Shown: positions 60,181-60,233 of the stretch, one piece after another | Layout of the letters: each line of letters opens with the position of its first letter | Numbering within the stretch: position 1 is the first letter of the stretch | Assembly (NCBI GenBank): GCA_018242645.1 | Contig: JAFEBN010000225.1 | Location: 1-60,233 of the forward strand | Origin: Planctomycetota bacterium | Lineage (GTDB): Bacteria; Planctomycetota; Phycisphaerae; Phycisphaerales; UBA1924 | Length of the DNA stretch: 60,233 nt | Reading direction: 5' to 3' | Notes under the pieces: generated by a model | Told to the model about the DNA's origin: nothing | Database searches by the model: none | What the model saw: only the letters and a program-made list of their open reading frames with translations | Made by a program: the position numbers and the translations under genes

Positions 60181-60233
60181 CGTCGAGCGCGTGTCCGCGG
60201 CTCGACGAGCGGAGGAGAGAGAGAGTTCTTGCC
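60181..60233. repeat. Direct repeat, copy B, with short GA tract
   Basis: The 20-base repeat (60181-60200) is followed by a shorter GA tract and AGTTCTTGCC at the very edge of the window. The unit is the same as copy A but with far fewer GA units, so tract length varies between copies. More copies may lie beyond the edge. Confidence 0.75.

Overview
The window is GC-rich DNA from a planctomycete, most likely class Phycisphaerae. The signs are several C-terminal sorting tags of the form VPAPGA...LGGL..RRRR, N-terminal CxxCGY/CPEC zinc ribbons on membrane proteins, a planctomycete-style lone LpxI, a complete absence of operon-scale horizontal elements, and a large set of signalling and secreted proteins. 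No taxon was assigned by search; this is inference from protein style.

Layout. 1-3456: a lipoprotein with TSNG repeats facing a GH31 alpha-glucosidase. 3553-22666: a flagellar locus, all on the plus strand. It runs TPR protein, FlgN-like chaperone, soluble histidine kinase, sigma-54 activator, flgB, flgC, fliE, fliF, fliG, fliH, fliI, fliJ, a MotE-like protein, fliK, flgD, a TIGR02530-type protein, flgE, a reduced MotA-like protein and fliL. The kinase/activator pair sits directly in front of sites that fit the sigma-54 rule GG-N10-GC, found ahead of flgB, fliE, fliF and flgD. The leaders of fliF, flgE and fliL each carry a hairpin that shows GGA in its loop upstream of a GGA-containing ribosome binding site, the arrangement used by CsrA-controlled mRNAs. 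I consider this the most interesting signal in the window. 22741-26022: an S41 lipoprotein protease, a periplasmic LolA-like protein, an ECF sigma factor and a cysteine-rich soluble anti-sigma factor. 26164-29196: a large hybrid histidine kinase.

29203-42318: mixed housekeeping and hypothetical genes: lpxI, an rRNA-methyltransferase-like protein, obgE, a PilZ protein, two zinc-ribbon membrane proteins, an MFS exporter, a GNAT acetyltransferase, ispG, a lipase-like hydrolase, a HEAT-repeat protein with a small membrane partner, and a conserved hypothetical. 42562-48061: ileS, then a second soluble kinase and sigma-54 activator pair. 48082-56173: minus-strand arfB, a secreted esterase-like protein, a fatty-acid desaturase, tRNA-Tyr, tRNA-Thr, a large tricorn-like protease with an inserted domain, and tRNA-Val.

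56251-60233: four secreted proteins with C-terminal sorting tags, all on the minus strand, separated by related hairpins. The window ends in a GA microsatellite inside a partly duplicated intergenic unit. No exosortase, transposase, integrase, CRISPR array or rRNA gene was seen. The flagellar export gate (flhA, flhB, fliP, fliQ, fliR), switch genes fliM/fliN, motB, flagellin and csrA are not in this window and must lie elsewhere if present.
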